DNA of 48,986 nucleotides from Oligoflexales bacterium (lineage in GTDB: Bacteria > Bdellovibrionota_B > Oligoflexia > Oligoflexales > JALZUQ01). The stretch covers positions 1 to 48,986 of the forward strand of contig JALZUQ010000019.1 of NCBI GenBank assembly GCA_023301465.1, read 5' to 3'. Under the pieces are notes generated by a model. It was not told the DNA's origin. It worked only from the letters and a program-made list of their open reading frames with translations, and searched no databases. A program made the position numbers and the translations under genes. Below are positions 16,054-25,818 of the stretch, one piece after another (position 1 is the first letter of the stretch; each line of letters begins with the position of its first letter).

Positions 16054-17415
16054 ATGTCGAACAAAGATTACAAAGTAGCAGATATCAGCTTAGCTGATTA
16101 CGGAAACTCAGAAATCAAACTAGCAGAAAAAGAAATGCCAGCATTGATGGCTCTCAGACGAAAGTACAGCAAATCCCAACCACTCAATAACGCTCGTATT
16201 CTTGGTTGCATTCACATGACGATTCAAACGGCTGTTTTAATTCAGACCCTAGAAGAACTGGGAGCTGAAGTTCGCTGGTCTTCATGCAACATCTTTTCAA
16301 CACAAGACCATGCGGCAGCAGCTATTGCAGCAGCTGGAACTGCTGTTTATGCATGGAAAGGCCAAACCAACGAAGAAGGTTCTTGGTGTATTGAGCAAAC
16401 TATCCTTAAAGACGGCAAGCCGTGGGATGCAAACATGGTTCTGGACGATGGTGGTGATCTTACTGAAATGCTTCATCATAAATACCCACAAATGCTAGAC
16501 AAGATCCATGGTATTACCGAAGAAACCACAACAGGTGTTCACAGACTTTTAGAAATGTTAGAAAAAGGCACACTAAAAGTACCTGCTATCAATGTAAACG
16601 ATTCAGTTACAAAAGCTAAAAACGACAACAAGTACGGATGTCGCCACAGTTTAAACGATGCTATCAAACGCGGAACCGACATGCTCATGGCTGGTAAAAA
16701 AGCTCTTGTCATTGGTTATGGTGATGTTGGTAAAGGCTCGGCTCAATCACTTCGTCAAGAAGGGATGATTGTGAAGGTGAGCGAAATTGACCCAATTTGT
16801 GCGATGCAAGCATGTATGGACGGCTTTGAAGTAGTTTCTCCCTATATTGATGGAACTAATAAAGGAAGCGACGCAGGGATAAATAAGCTACTTTTAAGCA
16901 CAACTGATTTACTTGTAACAACCACTGGCAATGTAAACGTTTGTGATAAGTTTATGCTAGACAACCTAAAACCAGCTGCAGTTGTTTGTAACATCGGTCA
17001 TTTCGATAACGAAATAGATACTGCTTACTTACGTGAAGCATATAAATGGGAAGAAGTGAAACCACAGGTTCACAAAATTATTCGCAGCTCAAAAAATGAA
17101 GATGATTTTATTATTCTTCTTTCTGAAGGGCGGCTCGTAAACCTTGGAAACGCAACAGGTCACCCATCAAGAATCATGGATGGTTCATTTGCAAACCAAG
17201 TACTTGCTCAAATTCAAATGTTTGAAGATAAATGGGCAGACAAGAAAGATATTCCTTTATATGTCAAAGTTCTTCCAAAGAAATTAGACGAAGAAGTTGC
17301 ATTCGATATGGTGGAAGGTTTTGGTGGAGTCATCACAAAACTCACAGAAAACCAAGCATCATATATTAATGTTAACGTTAAAGGTCCATTCAAGACTGAC
17401 GATTACAAATACTAA
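16054..17415 (+). CDS. ahcY: Adenosylhomocysteinase (SAH hydrolase)
   Basis: A full-length enzyme of 453 residues that splits S-adenosylhomocysteine into adenosine and homocysteine, using bound NAD. Landmarks: '[12 protein letters not shown]' (52-63), '[16 protein letters not shown]', 'TTTGVHRL', '[18 protein letters not shown]' and the NAD motif 'GYGDVGKG' (221-228); it ends in the canonical 'KTDDYKY'. The start is ATG 16054 because AAGGAG is 7 nt away; the ATG at 16048 is only 1 nt from that Shine-Dalgarno. It clears SAH made by methyltransferases; adenosine would enter the purine salvage that the deaminase at 9016 serves. Confidence 0.95.
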   Translation: MSNKDYKVADISLADYGNSEIKLAEKEMPALMALRRKYSKSQPLNNARILGCIHMTIQTAVLIQTLEELGAEVRWSSCNIFSTQDHAAAAIAAAGTAVYAWKGQTNEEGSWCIEQTILKDGKPWDANMVLDDGGDLTEMLHHKYPQMLDKIHGITEETTTGVHRLLEMLEKGTLKVPAINVNDSVTKAKNDNKYGCRHSLNDAIKRGTDMLMAGKKALVIGYGDVGKGSAQSLRQEGMIVKVSEIDPICAMQACMDGFEVVSPYIDGTNKGSDAGINKLLLSTTDLLVTTTGNVNVCDKFMLDNLKPAAVVCNIGHFDNEIDTAYLREAYKWEEVKPQVHKIIRSSKNEDDFIILLSEGRLVNLGNATGHPSRIMDGSFANQVLAQIQMFEDKWADKKDIPLYVKVLPKKLDEEVAFDMVEGFGGVITKLTENQASYINVNVKGPFKTDDYKY

Positions 17416-17426
17416 ATAATCTGCAT

Positions 17427-17452
17427 AGCCGAGAACTACATGGTTCTCGGCT
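17427..17452 (+). terminator. Hairpin after ahcY (terminator without clear U-tract)
   Basis: A perfect 10-bp stem AGCCGAGAAC / GTTCTCGGCT with a 6-nt loop lies 11 nt after the ahcY stop. Only a weak pyrimidine tract follows, so it may terminate inefficiently or protect the mRNA 3' end. Confidence 0.6.
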
Positions 17453-17663
17453 TCCTACCTCAAACCAAAATTTGATAAAGACTTCAATCCTGCTTAACCT
17501 ATAAAAACGTTGATTTTCGGGTAGGTCTTTAGTGCCTTACTCACTCAAAAAGCCCACAACCTAAAACCAAAAAAAATAATATTATCAGTGTATTACAGCT
17601 ATTATTTTAAAGTCCCTACATATCTGACCCGATTGGTTTTTAGACAACTAATAGGAGTTTATC

Positions 17664-18791
17664 GTGAAGTTCTCAATATTTATTTATGCCCTGGGTTTTT
17701 TCTTCTGTGGAAGCTTATCAGGAAAAATAATCCACGTAGAAAAGCTTCCAAGTTTGTCTAAGTTACTATGTCCACTATCTGGCAAAAAAAACCCAATCAT
17801 CCCTCACATTAATCGCTACAAAGTTTTATACGAAACAAAAGACTTTTTTGACAATAACACCATCGCATCTGGGTTGATTGCGATACCCGCTTCTCGTAAT
17901 AAATATTTATCACCATTATTATATTTACACGCTACATCTTCGACAAAACAAAACGTTCCATCTATGGGTTCAATTGAATCAAAGTTTTTTGCATGCAAAA
18001 CGGTTCAAAAAAAAAGAGTCATGATTGCACCAGATTACCTTGGGATGGGCTACCACCAGGGAGATCATCCATATATGATCAGTGATATCACTGTAAAGAC
18101 CTCCCTAGATCTCCTAAACTCAGCAGTAGAACTACTACAAGAAAACAACTTTCACATAGATGAAAATCTCATTCTCGCAGGTTATTCTCAAGGTGGACAT
18201 GCTGCATTAGCAGTTCATAAGTATTTAGACTTCAACCCAAACCCAAATTACAAAATCGTAAAAAACTTTGTGATGTCAGGCCCCACAAACCTCTCTACAA
18301 ATATGCTTCAGTCCATGATTTACGATGAACCATCTGACAACACAAGTTTCTTCGGTGCACTTGTTATCGCGAACTACCAAATTTTTTACGGAGATATTTA
18401 CAGCAACCATGCTTTTAAACTTGAATACCAAGCAGTTGAGCAAGAAGCACTTAACATCAACAAAAAAGAAATCAAAAAAATTCTACCGACGAACTTCACC
18501 AGTGCATTAGATGAAGGTTTTTTAGATGAAGTAAAATTTAACTCCGAGAGCTCTTTAAAATATAGGCTTTCTCAATCTGACATTATACCTTGGCAAGCAT
18601 CTGCTCCCATCGTACTTAGCTACTCTAAAGCAGACATGAGCATACCGCCAAAAGACACTTTCCATTTTTATCAACTGATGAAATCAATGGGAAACGATGT
18701 ATCCTTGAGAAAATCTTCAAACCATATCAAACATAGAATGAATTTTATTCCTTCTGTTATTTTAATGTCTCAGGATTTAAAAAACCTATAG
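17664..18791 (+). CDS. Secreted alpha/beta hydrolase (secretory-lipase-like)
   Basis: A 375-residue exported protein (signal about 1-20). The nucleophile elbow is 'GYSQGGHA' (S175), preceded by 'MIAPDYLGMGYHQGDH' as in fungal/bacterial secretory lipases. The acid/base partners are probably the Asp of 'YSKADMSIPP' and the His of 'HIKHRMNF' near the C-terminus. Likely an extracellular esterase or lipase. The start is GTG with TAGGAG 7 nt upstream. A sigma-28-like element (TAAAGTCC, 12 nt, CCCGATTG) lies at 17608-17635. The 3' end overlaps the helicase 3' end by 6 nt. Confidence 0.75.
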   Translation: MKFSIFIYALGFFFCGSLSGKIIHVEKLPSLSKLLCPLSGKKNPIIPHINRYKVLYETKDFFDNNTIASGLIAIPASRNKYLSPLLYLHATSSTKQNVPSMGSIESKFFACKTVQKKRVMIAPDYLGMGYHQGDHPYMISDITVKTSLDLLNSAVELLQENNFHIDENLILAGYSQGGHAALAVHKYLDFNPNPNYKIVKNFVMSGPTNLSTNMLQSMIYDEPSDNTSFFGALVIANYQIFYGDIYSNHAFKLEYQAVEQEALNINKKEIKKILPTNFTSALDEGFLDEVKFNSESSLKYRLSQSDIIPWQASAPIVLSYSKADMSIPPKDTFHFYQLMKSMGNDVSLRKSSNHIKHRMNFIPSVILMSQDLKNL

Positions 18792-20147
18792 AATATCTCG
18801 GTAGTCTCTTACGCGTTTTATTTTTGAGCCAATTAATTTTTCTATCGCCAAGAGCTTCTTTTTGTCTTTCGGAGAATAAAAGGTAATAGCAACACCCGTT
18901 TGACCTGCTCGACCCGTTCGGCCTACACGGTGAATGTATTCTTCGCTATTATTTGGGACATCATAATTCACGACTAGTTCTACATTTGGAATATCAATGC
19001 CTCTGGCAGCAACATCACTTGCTAGTAGAGCACTAATCTCTCCTTCACGAAACTCAGTAATGATCTTTTCACGAGCTGACTGAACCACCTTTGAGTGAAT
19101 ACAGTCGATATCCATAATACGTTGCCGCATTAACTGACGCGTAATATTGCTGGTGTCTCGAATCGTATTAAAAAACACCATCATTTTTCCAGGGTTTTTT
19201 CTCATCAAATACTTCAAAGCGGCTTGTTTTTTGTGGCTTTCTATCTCAACCAAGACATGGTCAATCGTCACGGCTACACTTGTAGGGTCTCCAATAACGA
19301 TCTCTTCAAAGTCATCTGCTAAGCGTTTTGCCATTTTTTTGACTTCTGGAAATAAAGTAGCTGAAAATAAAATCATTTGATGTTTACCTGTTAACTCAGC
19401 ACAGATTTTATTGAGCTCATCTTCAAACCCCATATCTAGCATACGGTCTGCTTCATCAAGCACGACGTAACCAGTGTATTGCAACCAAATCAACCCTGTA
19501 TTCATCATATCTAATAAACGCCCGGGTGTTGCCACAAGTATCTTTGGGTACTCTTGTAGGTCTTTCTTTTGTTGTTTGATGTTAGTCCCACCAATAACCA
19601 ATGCCGATGTTAAAGATTCATCTTTAAATCCATTTAGCGTTTTTTGGATTTGAATAGCAATTTCTCTGGTTGGACATATGATCAAGGCTTGGCTAATTTC
19701 TTTGTTATAGAACTTGTGAAGCATAGGAACCAAAAAAGATAATGTCTTTCCTGACCCAGTCTCTGATGAGCAAAAAATATTTTTTCCTGCAATATTAGAT
19801 GCCATTGATTTTTCTTGAACTTCTGTTGCGTGGGTAAAGTTACTCTTTTTGAGCAACTCTACTAAATCAGGGTGTAGCCCCAAGTCTTTGAATTCTTTTC
19901 CTTGATATTTTTTTGGTGCAGGAGACTTTTTTGGCTTCTGTTGGCGGTAGTTATCTTTTTGATTCCGATTATTTTTTTTTAAATTCTTATGACGCTGCTG
20001 GTTTTGGTGTTCTTTTTGATGCTTACTTTTAAACTGATTTCTATCAGAAGACTGACCGATTGGAGACTTTGATTTTAAGTTGTGATCTTCTGATTGTTTT
20101 TTTGTTGGTTTTTTAAAGATGCTAATTAGTTTTTTGATTAGTGACAT
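18786..20147 (-). CDS. DEAD-box ATP-dependent RNA helicase
   Basis: A 453-residue protein with the full helicase core: Q-motif Gln ('ATEVQEKS'), motif I 'SSETGSGKT' (127-135), Ia 'PTREIAIQ', Ib 'TPGRLLDM', II 'VLDEADRMLD', III 'SATL', IV 'VFFNTI', V 'ASDVAARGID' and VI 'HRVGRTGRAG'. It belongs to the RhlE/DEAD group that unwinds RNA in ribosome assembly or decay. Residues 1-83 are a highly charged Lys/Gln/Asn-rich disordered tail; in most bacterial relatives the basic tail is at the C-terminus, so the position is unusual. Translation starts at ATG without a strong Shine-Dalgarno. Confidence 0.92.
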   Translation of the reverse strand: MSLIKKLISIFKKPTKKQSEDHNLKSKSPIGQSSDRNQFKSKHQKEHQNQQRHKNLKKNNRNQKDNYRQQKPKKSPAPKKYQGKEFKDLGLHPDLVELLKKSNFTHATEVQEKSMASNIAGKNIFCSSETGSGKTLSFLVPMLHKFYNKEISQALIICPTREIAIQIQKTLNGFKDESLTSALVIGGTNIKQQKKDLQEYPKILVATPGRLLDMMNTGLIWLQYTGYVVLDEADRMLDMGFEDELNKICAELTGKHQMILFSATLFPEVKKMAKRLADDFEEIVIGDPTSVAVTIDHVLVEIESHKKQAALKYLMRKNPGKMMVFFNTIRDTSNITRQLMRQRIMDIDCIHSKVVQSAREKIITEFREGEISALLASDVAARGIDIPNVELVVNYDVPNNSEEYIHRVGRTGRAGQTGVAITFYSPKDKKKLLAIEKLIGSKIKRVRDYRDIL

Positions 20148-20555
20148 TAAATAGTTTTACTCCGATAAAAACTCAAACTGAATGCATGAGTTATGTCTAG
20201 TAGATGTAACCAGCTACCAGATCAAACCTTACCAGAAACCAAACAATAATTCTCTTTCTTTACTTCAAAACCAAGACTGCTGTGATAGCAAAGCTTCACT
20301 ACCAGTACGCACGATAGCTGGTTCTATCGCTTCCTCTCATCATTTTTTGTGGTTACTTTTTAAACATCGTTCTTTTTTCATCACAACACGTAACCCATAC
20401 AAATATACCCATCTGAGTCTATATTTGAAAATACCTTGCCACCAAAATTTTTACTTCATTGGATCAAACTAGTCATTTATGGATAAGACGTAAAAATACA
20501 GAATACGCAGGGCACACAATTGCTGCTTGAGTGCATCGTTATAAAGAATTAAAAG
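20148..20555. other. Intergenic region, 408 bp
   Basis: Upstream of two genes read leftward and downstream of none. A plus-strand frame (20182-20472) looks non-coding by composition and has no ribosome-binding site. A TCCGATAA element at 20161-20168 resembles the motif found before several genes here but lacks a matching -35. Otherwise I see only the leader of the helicase. Confidence 0.4.
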
Positions 20556-21467
20556 CTAAGGTAAATCAGGATCAGCAGTAATACTACAACTCTTACTTGG
20601 GGAGTCTGAATCAACATCAATTTTGGTTAAAACGTTATTCCTACCTATCACATTAATATTCCAACCAGCTCCATCAGCACGTAGAATAATACTGCTAGGA
20701 TTAGGCGTAAAAGTAAATGGTGCCACATTAAACGTAAACTTTACAACTGGCTTCTTTGAAGTATCACTCGTCTCCAAAACAAAAATTTGTGACCAATTAA
20801 ACTCTGGACCATCACTAGTGGTCACTCTAATTTGTGACAACAAAGGCTGAAAGTTCGAAGTACTTAGAAAACGACAAGCACTTGAGTCACTACCGACAGT
20901 GGAGTCATTAGGAGCTAAACGAATAGAGACTTCGCAAGCCCTCTCAACACCATTAGTATCAGTATAAGTAGCTTTCACTGTTTTTTGAGTGGGGACACCT
21001 ACTTCTAACCTTGTGTTGACTCGGAAAGGATTAAAATCACTAAAAGACCAAGTATGAAAACCAGATGAAGATATGGGAATATTAAAAGACTGGTCAAAAA
21101 CGAGTTTAGGTTGACCAATAGAACCACCCGTACCATTAATTACCAAACTTCCAGAGATACTTTGATTAAATGCAAGAATGTCAGTACTCGGAGAGGTAAT
21201 GGATACTGAACAAGAACTAATATTAACAGCCTCCGTAGGTACAGGAGTTGGGTTAAGGCCATCTACTGTAGGAAGCGTCTCGCCTGTTGTGGGTAACGCT
21301 GTGGGTAATGAAGTACTGGGAACACTATCAGATGGTGTTTCTGATTCACTTTGTAATCCAGAGCCACTCGTTGTTTCTTTAAGAACAGTAAACTCAGGCC
21401 GTTCTGCCTCATTACAAGCACCTAAATAAACTAAAAAAATAAAGAGTATGGGGATCGTAGTTTTCAT
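20556..21467 (-). CDS. Lipoprotein with Ser/Pro/Thr-rich linker, unknown function
   Basis: A 303-residue lipoprotein (lipobox 'YLGAC', Cys18). Residues about 30-80 are a Ser/Thr/Pro-rich low-complexity linker; the rest is a beta-rich region with two similar halves, each with 'FxxSxSF' strands and Cys pairs ('SSCSVSI', 'RACEVSI', 'SACRF', 'KSCSI'), suggesting two immunoglobulin-like domains tethered to the outer membrane. No family name recognised. The start ATG is only 6 nt after a GCCGATAA element and has no Shine-Dalgarno, so the mRNA may be leaderless. Confidence 0.7.
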   Translation of the reverse strand: MKTTIPILFIFLVYLGACNEAERPEFTVLKETTSGSGLQSESETPSDSVPSTSLPTALPTTGETLPTVDGLNPTPVPTEAVNISSCSVSITSPSTDILAFNQSISGSLVINGTGGSIGQPKLVFDQSFNIPISSSGFHTWSFSDFNPFRVNTRLEVGVPTQKTVKATYTDTNGVERACEVSIRLAPNDSTVGSDSSACRFLSTSNFQPLLSQIRVTTSDGPEFNWSQIFVLETSDTSKKPVVKFTFNVAPFTFTPNPSSIILRADGAGWNINVIGRNNVLTKIDVDSDSPSKSCSITADPDLP

Positions 21468-21473
21468 GCATCT

Positions 21474-21481
21474 TTATCGGC
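21474..21481 (-). promoter_or_regulatory. GCCGATAA element, sigma-28-like -10
   Basis: Minus-strand GCCGATAA with TAAC 15 nt further upstream approximates the FliA promoter layout (TAAA, 15 nt, GCCGATAA). It lies 6 nt before the ATG at 21467. Confidence 0.4.
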
Positions 21482-21704
21482 TATATGGAAGCATTCGTTA
21501 ACGCAATACATAAACAACTGAAATCAATATGCTTATTAAGCTTAATTCATTATGATGTTTTAGCGACACTAAAACACAAGCAGAGCTGAGAACGACCAGC
21601 ATAAACTCAAACATTACCAAAACTTACAGAAAAAACTACATTCACCCCCCAGAAACCACGATATAGAGCTTACTAAGGCACTTTGCACAAAGAAGACTCG
21701 TTAA

Positions 21705-23429
21705 ATGACTACAATTTCAAAAATAGCCAAATACCTTATCTTAATTTTTATAGTTGCAGGATGCTCTGCTGACAATATTGCCTCACAAGGTTTTTTTATT
21801 GATAAAAATGCTGGAGATCTAAACAAAGGCTCAAATAAAAATCCCGGAACCATTCATGGAATCCCGATTGACGATATCACACTCCCCCCAAATACATATA
21901 TAGCTCCTAGAGAAGGAAAAACAGATGGGTCAAGCGGCACCACTGAAGACGACTTTGTTATTGTTCATGAGCCGCCTGTATTACCAACTGCTGTGACTGG
22001 TTCATATTTAACTGCAATATTTGTTGAGTGTGAAACTTCTTATGGTTCTTCAGATAATAAACTGTTTTCTCAGTTATCTTGTAAAGCAGGTCGTTATCTA
22101 GATACACGAAGCACTTTAAGCTTAAACCTTGCTTCACATATTAAATTTGTAGAATTAGAATTGGAAGAACTAAACCCAAAATGGTTCACTAAGTGGAACC
22201 AGAGCGAATTAAGTCAACCAAAATTAAGCACTAGTGAATGCACAGAGACTCGAGTTGAATACACTTGCAGGTTTCCTGGATATGTTAATGGCAGTCAAGT
22301 TGGAGCAGAACTCACTATCACGCCAGACTTAGATTCTGGTTTAGCTCCAATTACAATCATGGCATCATCAAACTTTACTACCCCACCCCCAACATTGAAT
22401 GATGGCACCGGTAATACTGATAATACTGATAATACTGATAATACTGATAATACTGATAATACTGATAATACTGATAATACTGATAATACTGATAATACTG
22501 ATAATACTGATAGCACCGGTAATACTGATGGTACACCACCTATAATCTCAGAGCCGTGTTTTTGTGGAGCTGGTGAAGATTTACTAATGACCATGGAAAC
22601 CCTAGGTGAATCTATTACTACAGAAGTATCTTCTGGAAAATCAGCTATCAACCGTGCATTTCCTTACCAGAGAATACTTGATCAAATTTATTTTTCTACA
22701 TCGCCTTATAATCTAAGCAACACAGGAGACTTTAATTACCAAAGAGCTTTATTAGACGTTGAACTTGATTGCAGTTCTGGTAGCCCAAAATGGAAGGCTT
22801 TCGGCACAAACCTAGGTAACAATCGCCGAAGTTTCTCTATTTCCAGTGGGTCTACGTTTCAAGCTTCACCTATCAATATTTCTGGTTCAGTTACTTATGA
22901 CGCTAACTTTTCTGGTGCACCGCCAGCAATAACAGATGCTGTTAGTTATAACGCAACTTTTTCAACCTCTTGCAGGGAATCAACAATAACGAGCCTCAAT
23001 AAAAGTAATGCATCAGAACCCATTACTCACAGACCAGAGTATATTGACGTCATATATTCAGGAGTAAAAAACCATAATTGTTCATCTTGCACAACTGAAG
23101 TAAATCGTAAACATCGAATCTACTATGGCGTTAATCACCCTACGCGATACCAAACAGATATACACACCTGCCCTTCATCAAATGGAGGCACAACTAATGT
23201 TTTAATGGACTATAATAACAATTTAGTACAAGTCGAATCAGATAATGGTTGGGGAGCTGAGGATAATAATATAGAACGTGGGTACATTTCCGACTTTATT
23301 GAAGGAGGAAATGGTTTGTTAGCAGCACAAGGTGAATCACCTGGAAACGCTGCCGATCTAGATAATTGTGACTTTAGGGATTCTGAAATCAGAGTCATTT
23401 TGGGTCCATTAGTTCCAGTAACTCCCTAG
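21705..23429 (+). CDS. Large lipoprotein with Asn-Thr-Asp repeat linker
   Basis: A 574-residue lipoprotein (lipobox 'IVAGC', Cys20). Residues about 20-225 form a first globular part with three Cys, followed by a linker of eleven perfect NTD tripeptides (about 237-269) and a C-terminal Cys-rich domain (from 'EPCFCGAG') with about a dozen cysteines, consistent with disulfide-bonded surface modules. No catalytic motif seen and no family recognised. It faces the lipoprotein gene at 20556 across a divergent 237-bp gap. The Shine-Dalgarno is weak. The repeat makes length variation between strains likely. Confidence 0.75.
   Translation: MTTISKIAKYLILIFIVAGCSADNIASQGFFIDKNAGDLNKGSNKNPGTIHGIPIDDITLPPNTYIAPREGKTDGSSGTTEDDFVIVHEPPVLPTAVTGSYLTAIFVECETSYGSSDNKLFSQLSCKAGRYLDTRSTLSLNLASHIKFVELELEELNPKWFTKWNQSELSQPKLSTSECTETRVEYTCRFPGYVNGSQVGAELTITPDLDSGLAPITIMASSNFTTPPPTLNDGTGNTDNTDNTDNTDNTDNTDNTDNTDNTDNTDNTDSTGNTDGTPPIISEPCFCGAGEDLLMTMETLGESITTEVSSGKSAINRAFPYQRILDQIYFSTSPYNLSNTGDFNYQRALLDVELDCSSGSPKWKAFGTNLGNNRRSFSISSGSTFQASPINISGSVTYDANFSGAPPAITDAVSYNATFSTSCRESTITSLNKSNASEPITHRPEYIDVIYSGVKNHNCSSCTTEVNRKHRIYYGVNHPTRYQTDIHTCPSSNGGTTNVLMDYNNNLVQVESDNGWGAEDNNIERGYISDFIEGGNGLLAAQGESPGNAADLDNCDFRDSEIRVILGPLVPVTP
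22413..22511 (+). repeat. 9-bp tandem repeat, 11 perfect copies
   Basis: The unit AATACTGAT is repeated eleven times without a mismatch inside the lipoprotein gene and encodes Asn-Thr-Asp each time. It is bordered by degenerate copies (GGTAATACTGAT). Identity of all copies suggests recent slippage expansion, in frame. Confidence 0.95.
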
Positions 23430-23501
23430 GTTGATGTGATTTTCAGTGAACAAAGGGGCCCGCTCTTATAACTTGAGGCGAAAGCACTAGCATTCATTAT
23501 C

Positions 23502-24248
23502 CTATAGAGAAATTCCACCAATACGACTGACTGAAACCTGTAAGACCTTATCTCGATATAACTTTTTCTGTATTTTCTTTTTCTTACCATACCTAGAAAT
23601 AACAACTCTCAACGTTAGTAAAAAAACAATGGATGACGCACCCACTAATGAGAATGGTGGCATACCGCCATACCACTTTTCAAAATTAAACCAACTTTTA
23701 TAACCAAAAACTGCGATATGCAAAAAAGTAATCATCAACGCAAAAATACCACCACGCTGTAAGATCTTCCATTGTTTGGGATTCATATCTTTTATAACAG
23801 CAGGAATTGAAATAAATAACAAAAAACCAAAATGCATGAGTGCCACTGTTCCAAAAAACATCGACAAACTTCCTTGCCAATTAAGTCTATTTGTTTCTAG
23901 GTTATAGAAAACTTTATAATTATACGGTGTCATAAGAAGTAGTGACATGACCCCATGAGCAGACCCTAATAAAAAACCACCTACTCCTAAATATTTTCGA
24001 TGTCCTAAATATATACGAAATCTTTTCCATGTTTTTGCAAGAGGAGCAATAACGTATGCTAAACCCATCATTATCACAGCGGTAACGCCAAGTACTTTAT
24101 TTGTTAGATAAAAAGGAAGATCATAAACCGGTTCTTGATGGTTGATTGTATACCTCGCAAAAGCATATATAAAACACGGAACAAAAATACAAAACATCGG
24201 CTTGTATAATTTATAAAACTCTATTTCTTTTCGTTGAAATTTTTCCAT
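23502..24248 (-). CDS. Ferric-reductase-like transmembrane protein
   Basis: A 248-residue inner-membrane protein with six hydrophobic helices. Conserved histidines on helices ('GSAHGVMS', 'LMHFGF', 'FLHIAV') could ligate two b haems, as in the ferric-reductase-like transmembrane domain (FRE/MsrQ-type). Functions in that family include transmembrane electron transfer for Fe3+ reduction or for methionine-sulfoxide repair. A perfect Fur box about 75 bp upstream favours the iron role. The Shine-Dalgarno is GGGGGAGAAG. No flavoprotein partner is adjacent. The last 30 residues are basic and cytosolic. Confidence 0.7.
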   Translation of the reverse strand: MEKFQRKEIEFYKLYKPMFCIFVPCFIYAFARYTINHQEPVYDLPFYLTNKVLGVTAVIMMGLAYVIAPLAKTWKRFRIYLGHRKYLGVGGFLLGSAHGVMSLLLMTPYNYKVFYNLETNRLNWQGSLSMFFGTVALMHFGFLLFISIPAVIKDMNPKQWKILQRGGIFALMITFLHIAVFGYKSWFNFEKWYGGMPPFSLVGASSIVFLLTLRVVISRYGKKKKIQKKLYRDKVLQVSVSRIGGISL

Positions 24249-24318
24249 AAGACTTCTCCCCCTCTGACTATTATTGTCATCATTATTTTAATTAGGGGGG
24301 GTATTCATAGACTATCAT

Positions 24319-24337
24319 ATTGATAATGATTATCAAT
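24319..24337. promoter_or_regulatory. Fur box (perfect 9-1-9 palindrome)
   Basis: ATTGATAATGATTATCAAT is identical to the box at 6976. On the minus strand TTGATA inside it would be the -35 of the ferric-reductase-like gene. Iron-bound Fur should repress transcription here. Confidence 0.85.
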
Positions 24338-24896
24338 ATCATAAATAACTCAGTTATTTTAGATACTTAAGCAAGACTTATGGTGTGAAGCACTGAAAAC
24401 CCCGGAGATACAGCTAGACGCTTCACGGTCACCACCCCAAAGAAGCCCTACTCCTACAAGCTCACGTTTAATGTTACAATCATGAATGCTTTCCATAAAA
24501 TATATAAGGTTAAATTTATGAAAAATTTTCAATTATCATCATGATGGAAATAAAAGCATTGGTTACTCAATCCAGATTAAGAGTTTCACAGGACACAAGG
24601 AAGACTCTCAACAAAACACTCAAGCCCAATTTGCATGTAGCTAGACTATAAGCACCAAAACTGTAGCATTGGTATATAAAGGTAAAGTAATTGGGGCGCA
24701 AATGTAATAAATTTTTATATTTTCTTGGTTTTGAATAGTGATCGCCTGAAGAAACATAATGATTTCACTAGGCTTAAAAATATGAAAGTAAAATCAAATA
24801 TGTTTTTTATATATGAAGCAGTGGCCGATAGGCACTAAATATCAGATATATTTTTGTTATTCCATTTACATACTCTTACTTAAGGAGATCGTTTCA
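24338..24896. other. Intergenic region, 559 bp, with a hairpin
   Basis: Between the Fur-controlled gene and DUF423. A 7-bp stem GTGAAGC (24385-24391) / GCTTCAC (24420-24426) with a 28-nt loop could be part of a structured RNA, but no terminator follows. A 35-codon ORF at 24544 has no Shine-Dalgarno and is not supported. A GCCGATAG element is at 24824. Confidence 0.35.
24824..24831 (+). promoter_or_regulatory. GCCGATAG element upstream of DUF423 gene
   Basis: GCCGATAGGC, shared as a 10-mer with 46048-46057, lies 66 nt before ATG 24897. No matching TAAA -35 is seen, so promoter function is uncertain. Confidence 0.3.
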
Positions 24897-25352
24897 ATGA
24901 TATTGATCAATAATAACTGGATTAAAGTTGGTGCTTTAGTTGCTGCTTTAGCCGTAGTAGTTAGTGGAGTCGATTGGATGCAGTCTTTTGGCTTAAGCAA
25001 AAATCAAAATTTAATGAATGAAGCTGAGTTTAGACAATATATTTTATTAACAGCATCTATATCTACGGCTGTTACCTTTCAATTTGTTCATGCTCTAGCA
25101 ATTATTCTAGTTGGAACACTAGCAGTAATACGCCCAGGGAGATTATGGTCTTTTACTGGCTCATGCTTTTTAATCGGAATCATCGTCTATTCTGGCAGTA
25201 TTTATTGGTCTGTATTCTGTGATTACCTTTGGCTTGAGTCTTTAAAGTTTGTAGGGGTATGTATTCTTATATTAGCATGGATTCTACTTTTAGAAGCAGC
25301 ATGTCCTGGCTGGAATACACGTTTTAAAAACACCGAACAAAAAAAATCATAA
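24897..25352 (+). CDS. DUF423 family membrane protein (YgdD-like)
   Basis: About 151 residues with four hydrophobic helices. 'FQFVHALAIILVG' and 'CFLIGIIVYSGSIYW' match the conserved core of DUF423 (YgdD/YwdK) inner-membrane proteins of unknown function. I chose ATG 24897 because AAGGAG is 9 nt upstream; an in-frame ATG at 24813 would overlap the GCCGATAG element and add residues not found in the family. The protein stands alone in a gene-poor stretch. Confidence 0.8.
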   Translation: MILINNNWIKVGALVAALAVVVSGVDWMQSFGLSKNQNLMNEAEFRQYILLTASISTAVTFQFVHALAIILVGTLAVIRPGRLWSFTGSCFLIGIIVYSGSIYWSVFCDYLWLESLKFVGVCILILAWILLLEAACPGWNTRFKNTEQKKS

Positions 25353-25730
25353 ATATTTTAATATTCGTCTCTTCTAAATCTAAGTTTTTTGTTTTCATTA
25401 TTACCCAATTTGCCGGTTAACCTGAAGTATTAGACTAGAGCAAAGACTGCACTAAATAACAAACCAATTTTTGTAGGGTTAAAAACACACGAATCCATAC
25501 TCCTCCCATCATTCCGGCATTACTTAGTTTAAATGAAAGCTTATTATTTTGATGAAACATGTTCATGCCCCTCATTAGTCTTTAAAGATAGCTCTGCATA
25601 TATTACTGACAATGAATCTCCAAGTATCTAGTGCAACCTCAATTCGACTGTAAAAAACTTCAATATGTTCAAAGGTACTTTGTGTTATATTGCAGCCTAT
25701 TTCATTCTTTCAAACTTTATTTTAAATATC
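25353..25730. other. Intergenic region, 378 bp
   Basis: No ORF with a ribosome-binding site and no convincing terminator. The regulatory region of the next operon begins at its right end. Confidence 0.5.
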
Positions 25731-25768
25731 GTTTCATACTGAAACACATGTATGTTCCAACATGAAAC
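25731..25768 (+). promoter_or_regulatory. Two tandem 15-bp palindromes, candidate enhancer (UAS)
   Basis: GTTTCA-TAC-TGAAAC (25731-25745) and GTTCCA-ACA-TGAAAC (25754-25768) share the layout GTTTCA-N3-TGAAAC with one mismatch. Their centres are 23 bp apart and about 84 and 107 bp upstream of the predicted sigma-54 start, the usual place for a bacterial enhancer-binding protein. Confidence 0.55.
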
Positions 25769-25818
25769 TTAACAAAATCACAGAAACCATAGGCTAGCGA
25801 AATTACTATGATTTCTTA

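Noticed and set aside
20182-20472. 96-codon plus-strand frame in the gap before the helicase
   Set aside because: No Shine-Dalgarno, unnatural composition rich in His, Cys and Tyr, and no motif.
22413-22511. CRISPR array
   Set aside because: The repeat is 9 bp, contiguous, without spacers and in frame with a lipoprotein gene.
22295-22651. Minus-strand frame rich in Leu-Ser-Val repeats
   Set aside because: It is the antisense reading of the 9-bp NTD repeat inside the lipoprotein gene.
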